Assembly: GCA_030615105.1 (NCBI GenBank)
Contig: JAUWZV010000009.1
Span: forward strand, 1 to 34,214
Origin: Desulfobacteraceae bacterium
GTDB taxonomy: Bacteria; Desulfobacterota; DSM-4660; Desulfatiglandales; B25-G16
Length of the DNA stretch: 34,214 nucleotides
Direction of reading: 5' to 3'
The notes beneath the pieces are model-generated. The model ran no database searches. It was not told where the DNA came from and saw only the letters and a list, made by a program, of their open reading frames with translations. This document shows, one piece after another, positions 31,864 through 34,214 of this stretch (position 1 is its first letter; each line of letters starts with the position of its first letter). A program made the translations under genes and the position numbers.

Positions 31864-32943
31864 GGGGACGTTCGTGCAGAAATTGCATAAATTCTTAAAT
31901 ATAGTCTTTCCTTTCAGACCCTTTCCCTGATGTAATGGCCCTGGTGATACATGAAGTTGTGACCCCAAGATAACGAGCTACTTCTGCTCCACAATAACCT
32001 AACTCCTTAACTGCAAGAAAGGATAATATCCGTCGGGCTTCAACAATTTCATGCCTTCTGCTTCTGGATTTAAGTTCACCAGTAGAAATATTATGGACTT
32101 TACACACCCTTTCAGCCAGTGAAGATACACTTATTTGTTTGGGAGCAAGCCTTAAATTCTCTTTTCCAATTTCATCTATCTCAGATAATACTGTCTCAAC
32201 AAATTCACCATCTCCCAATATCCTTTGATCAAAGGCCTGTTTTTCCCCACGTCTCCTTAAGGCCAATACCTCAGACCAAGTGCCCAGACTCCTTATAAGA
32301 CCACCACCTACAAGATCCGGTCTTCTACCCTGAGATATTGCCTGTTGAACAAATTTTAGATAGTTCTTTCTGCTATCACGACCACTTCCAAAATAGTTCA
32401 ATACAAATTCTGTATCTTGCCAGTCTCTTTTAACATATCCCATAAGTGCAGAATGGCCTGAGAATGGGGATCTATTTAGCCCTCTGATATCCTTAACTAA
32501 AGATGATCTTATTAAATTTAGATGAATATAGCGTACCAACTCCATTAAATATGTATCTTCCTGGCAGACAATAGATTTGTATCTATTCTGGAAGAGATGT
32601 CCGTGCCTTTTGTGGCGTCTGTTGAAATTGACCACATATCCGGTTAGTAATTTTCGCATACTTGATGAAAGTGGCCAGTTTTTTGTTTTACAAAGCAGGT
32701 GGAAATGATTTGGAAGCAACGTCCAGGCATATATGCTCAATGAACCATTAACTGCCAGTTCAGCCAACCGATCAATAAAGTCTTTTCGATCCTTTTTATT
32801 TAAGAAGATCTTTCTTCTTTCTATCCCCCTGCCCATAACATGATGTAATACACCAGGGGCATCTAATCTTGCTAACCGTGGCATGTGGCAAAAATCTCAT
32901 ATTAGATAATTGGATGTCAAGCAATTTCTGCACGAACGTCCCC
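31864..32943 (-). mobile_element. RAYT transposase unit with perfect 23-bp inverted ends
   Basis: GGGGACGTTCGTGCAGAAAT (continuing TGC) at 31864-31886 is matched exactly in reverse complement at 32921-32943. Between them is a single REP-associated transposase gene, 8 bases from the left end and 36 from the right. Classical IS200/IS605 elements carry subterminal hairpins rather than long inverted termini, but RAYT genes are often bracketed by inverted REP sequences, which this arrangement resembles. The 1080-bp unit sits just upstream of hisC. No target duplication is expected for a Y1 enzyme and none was noticed. Confidence 0.8.
31895..32884 (-). CDS. REP-associated tyrosine (HUH Y1) transposase with DnaA-like tail
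   Basis: Single-strand DNA transposase of the IS200-like Y1 family (PF01797). The start MPRLARLDAPGVLHHVMGRG, the HUH motif HFH (60-62, in LPNHFHLL), the RRHKRHGHLFQNRYKS segment and the likely nucleophile Y119 in YIHLN are all present. From about residue 250 the sequence (LAERVCKVHNISTGELKSRS, then ARYLGVTTSCITRAI) resembles DnaA domain IV, a helix-turn-helix that would add DNA recognition. The length of 329 aa is longer than minimal RAYTs because of this tail. The frame is intact, so it may be active. The gene reads toward hisC. Confidence 0.92.
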   Translation of the reverse strand: MPRLARLDAPGVLHHVMGRGIERRKIFLNKKDRKDFIDRLAELAVNGSLSIYAWTLLPNHFHLLCKTKNWPLSSSMRKLLTGYVVNFNRRHKRHGHLFQNRYKSIVCQEDTYLMELVRYIHLNLIRSSLVKDIRGLNRSPFSGHSALMGYVKRDWQDTEFVLNYFGSGRDSRKNYLKFVQQAISQGRRPDLVGGGLIRSLGTWSEVLALRRRGEKQAFDQRILGDGEFVETVLSEIDEIGKENLRLAPKQISVSSLAERVCKVHNISTGELKSRSRRHEIVEARRILSFLAVKELGYCGAEVARYLGVTTSCITRAITSGKGSERKDYI

Positions 32944-33453
32944 CTTTAGGACTATAACATCTTTCGGTTATTTATCTTGAAGACCCTGGCTAAATCAGGG
33001 CATAGACACCAGGTTCAGACCGTACGCTGGAGATTATATCAGATAGCCGGTAAGATTGTATTTCATGGGGGACAGGTTTTTCTGAAAGTCAGAAGAGGTC
33101 TTTGCCAACTCTTTGCTGACATTCGCCTCAGGATATGGGAGTTTGCCACTACTTAGAGAATACATTACAGGAAAGTGGCATTTTAAAATTTTAGATAGAA
33201 TAGTGTGCCCAAAGTACATGCTGAGGATGTCTAATAGTCATGAAAATAGAGAGGTAGGACAATGGGTTAAAGGTGACATATATTTTTGATCTTTGTTTTT
33301 TCATGCTGAAATAACAAAACACACCAATTTGCATAAAATTAATCTCGGATTTTGGGAGTATGCAAAGACTTGACCTTTGAAATCTTTTTATTTAGAGTTA
33401 AAAATAATAAATTTTTTACAAAAGTGACCGTTTTTCCTTTAAGGGGGGACTGT
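32944..33453. other. non-coding stretch with a second GGGGGACAGG motif
   Basis: About 510 bases with no convincing gene. The ORF 33034-33219 (61 aa, minus) has no recognisable domain or ribosome site. GGGGGACAGGTTTTTCTG at 33067-33084 resembles the GGGGAC ends found next to RAYT genes but differs from the local 23-bp repeat, so it may be a relic of another unit. The region before the next gene is AT-rich; no promoter stands out. Confidence 0.4.
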
Positions 33454-33660
33454 ATGGTACCTTTCTTTCAAAGAAACATGATCTTAGGCCTCATTATTAT
33501 GCTGATTGTGCCAGGTTGTGTTGTTGCTACCAAGAAGGATTTTGTGCCTCCGCCGGTAAGATCCCCGTATAAAGGAGACTATAAGGTAATTGATATCGCT
33601 TATATGTCCGATGGTTCTGTAGAGGCGACTGTGGCAATGAATCTCAGGGGGGGTTGCTGA
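33454..33660 (+). pseudogene. N-terminal part of a frameshifted envelope lipoprotein
   Basis: ATG at 33454 is preceded by AAGGGGGG with a 5-base spacer, so the longer ORF from 33352 is not used. The protein opens with a signal peptide (MILGLIIMLIVPGC), a probable lipobox with cysteine, then PPPVRSPYKGDYKVIDIAYMSDGSVEATVAMNL. The frame ends in TGC TGA right after a run of seven G (33647-33653). Removing one G joins it smoothly to the next ORF (NLRGVADMVLPKS). The two pieces are therefore one gene split by a frameshift: a true lesion, a phase-variable tract or a sequencing error. As it stands it would yield a 68-aa fragment. Confidence 0.7.
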
Positions 33661-33661
33661 C

Positions 33662-34078
33662 ATGGTATTACCCAAGTCGATAAAACCTATTCAACCTATT
33701 AAGCAGCCTCAAGCACCTCCAAGGGAAGAACCAGGTGAGGTCTTTACAGGATTGGTAGTGGATAGCAGGGGATTTCAGGTAAAACCTGCTATGCCACCCA
33801 AGATCGTGGATGAGGATGGTAACGAGGTGTATGGTTCATCATATGTCAGCCGTGATTACGCAATAAGCCAAGGTATGGCTGGATATGCAAAGGATCTTAC
33901 TGCTGCCCAGACCAATCAGAGGGTTACTAATAATCCGTTCACTATAAAAGGGATAAAGGCAGCAGATACCGGGGACTCTGATATTGTAATTAGCAATGCA
34001 GATGCCGCTAAGATTAAAGGTGCGGGCGAAAATTTAAGCTTTTTACAACATTGCAAGGTGATGATTGTTTTAGACTAG
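33662..34078 (+). pseudogene. C-terminal part of the same envelope protein
   Basis: A proline-rich start (PIQPIKQPQAPPREEPGE) is followed by FTGLVVDSRGFQVKPAMPPKIVDEDGNEVYGS and VISNADAAKI ... LQHCKVMIVLD. From memory this matches the C-terminal domain of secreted proteins annotated around the LPP20 lipoprotein group in Deltaproteobacteria; I could not verify this by search. The ATG at 33662 has no good independent ribosome site, and its codons continue in frame upstream as GGVAD, supporting a split gene rather than a separate one. If it were translated alone, the product would lack a signal peptide and stay in the cytoplasm. Confidence 0.65.
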
Positions 34079-34121
34079 ACCCTAATCAAGTGTAATTTTT
34101 TCGTGAGAAAGCAATAAAAGT

Positions 34122-34197
34122 ACTCGAAATGCCCGTCAGATAAGGTTATAATAGAATTATATAAAAACAAAACCTATCAGAAAGGAGCATTTCGAGT
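34122..34197. repeat. inverted repeat enclosing the start of the right-edge gene
   Basis: ACTCGAAATGC (34122-34132) and GCATTTCGAGT (34187-34197) are exact reverse complements. Inner bases AGGTT (34143-34147) and AACCT (34171-34175) can extend the stem. The right arm touches the ribosome site AAAGGAG and covers the first two bases of the GTG start codon. A -10-like TATAAT (34147-34152) lies in the loop. Confidence 0.65.
34147..34152 (+). promoter_or_regulatory. -10-like TATAAT within the hairpin loop
   Basis: A perfect TATAAT lies 44 bases before the GTG start. No good -35 is seen 16-18 bases upstream (TCGAAA region). If used, transcription would begin near 34159, after the left arm of the inverted repeat, so only transcripts reading in from outside would contain both arms. 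Confidence 0.4.
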
Positions 34198-34214
34198 GAA
34201 GAAAAATAATAACA
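34196..34214 (+). CDS. start of a gene running off the window, possibly a transposase
   Basis: GTG AAG AAA AAT AAT AAC follows AAAGGAG with a spacing of 8 bases. Only six codons (MKKNNN if GTG is the start) are inside the window, so the product cannot be identified. A start codon buried in an inverted repeat with a promoter in its loop is the arrangement of insertion sequences that block translation of read-through transcripts. A transposase is therefore a reasonable guess, not a finding. Confidence 0.45.

Noticed and set aside
31775-31888. N-terminal extension of hisC in the ORF track
   Set aside because: It runs through the hisC promoter and ribosome site into the RAYT inverted repeat; ATG at 31774 gives the normal family length.
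33034-33219. 61-aa minus-strand ORF
   Set aside because: No recognisable motif, no ribosome site, and it contains the GGGGGACAGG end-like motif; probably chance.
33640-33664. Programmed ribosomal frameshift at the G7 run
   Set aside because: Joining the frames needs +1 (or -2) slippage, whereas common programmed slips on such runs are -1; a changed G count explains it more simply.

Overview
The window carries one of the most conserved loci of a Gram-negative bacterium, the complete division and cell wall (dcw) cluster. It is flanked by a plus-strand block of housekeeping and envelope genes on the left and by a small mobile-element-rich region on the right. The organism looks like a member of the Desulfobacterota (Deltaproteobacteria) or a close neighbour. 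Reasons are an RpoH-type sigma factor, a LolB-like DUF4292 lipoprotein, an FtsI with a PASTA tail, a TIGR03960-type radical SAM gene behind ftsZ, AT-leaning genes, and intergenic DNA built from short reiterated words. This placement is inference from gene content; no taxonomic search was possible.

Layout. 1-264: hairpins and a terminator-like stem. 265-7532, plus strand: tyrS, rpoH, a large TPR lipoprotein, a LolB-like lipoprotein, a Mut7-C protein and a membrane M48 peptidase with a TPR tail. 7576-29614, minus strand: mraZ, rsmH, ftsL, ftsI, murE, murF, mraY, murD, ftsW, murG, murC, murB, ftsQ, ftsA, ftsZ (in transcription order), then a radical SAM gene and a DUF885 gene. 30016-31774, minus strand: cmk behind hisC. 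31864-32943: a REP-associated (RAYT/HUH Y1) transposase gene bounded by a perfect 23-bp inverted repeat. 33454-34078, plus strand: an envelope protein gene broken at a run of seven G. 34122-34214: the apparent 5' end of another gene, possibly an insertion-sequence transposase, with its start codon inside a hairpin.

How the genes work together. MurB-MurF build UDP-MurNAc-pentapeptide (the MurE DNPR motif predicts meso-diaminopimelate). MraY and MurG make lipid I and lipid II, and FtsW with FtsI polymerise and cross-link septal peptidoglycan. FtsQ and FtsL link these to the FtsA/FtsZ ring. MraZ is the likely local repressor, and three 10-bp direct repeats in front of mraZ look like its operator. 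No ddl gene lies between murB and ftsQ.

The most unusual feature is the repeat content. Many gaps, even inside this essential operon, contain paired low-complexity arms in opposite orientation, with words such as CAATTGTCAATTG, AAATTCAAATG and AAATCCTAAA. They reach into gene ends (murD and murG starts, murG and ftsQ stops). A separate GC-rich palindromic repeat is translated inside ftsI. Other candidates for a second look are the RAYT unit with its long terminal inverted repeat and DnaA-like tail, the G7 frameshift gene, and the start-codon hairpin at the right edge. I found no CRISPR array, tRNA or rRNA.
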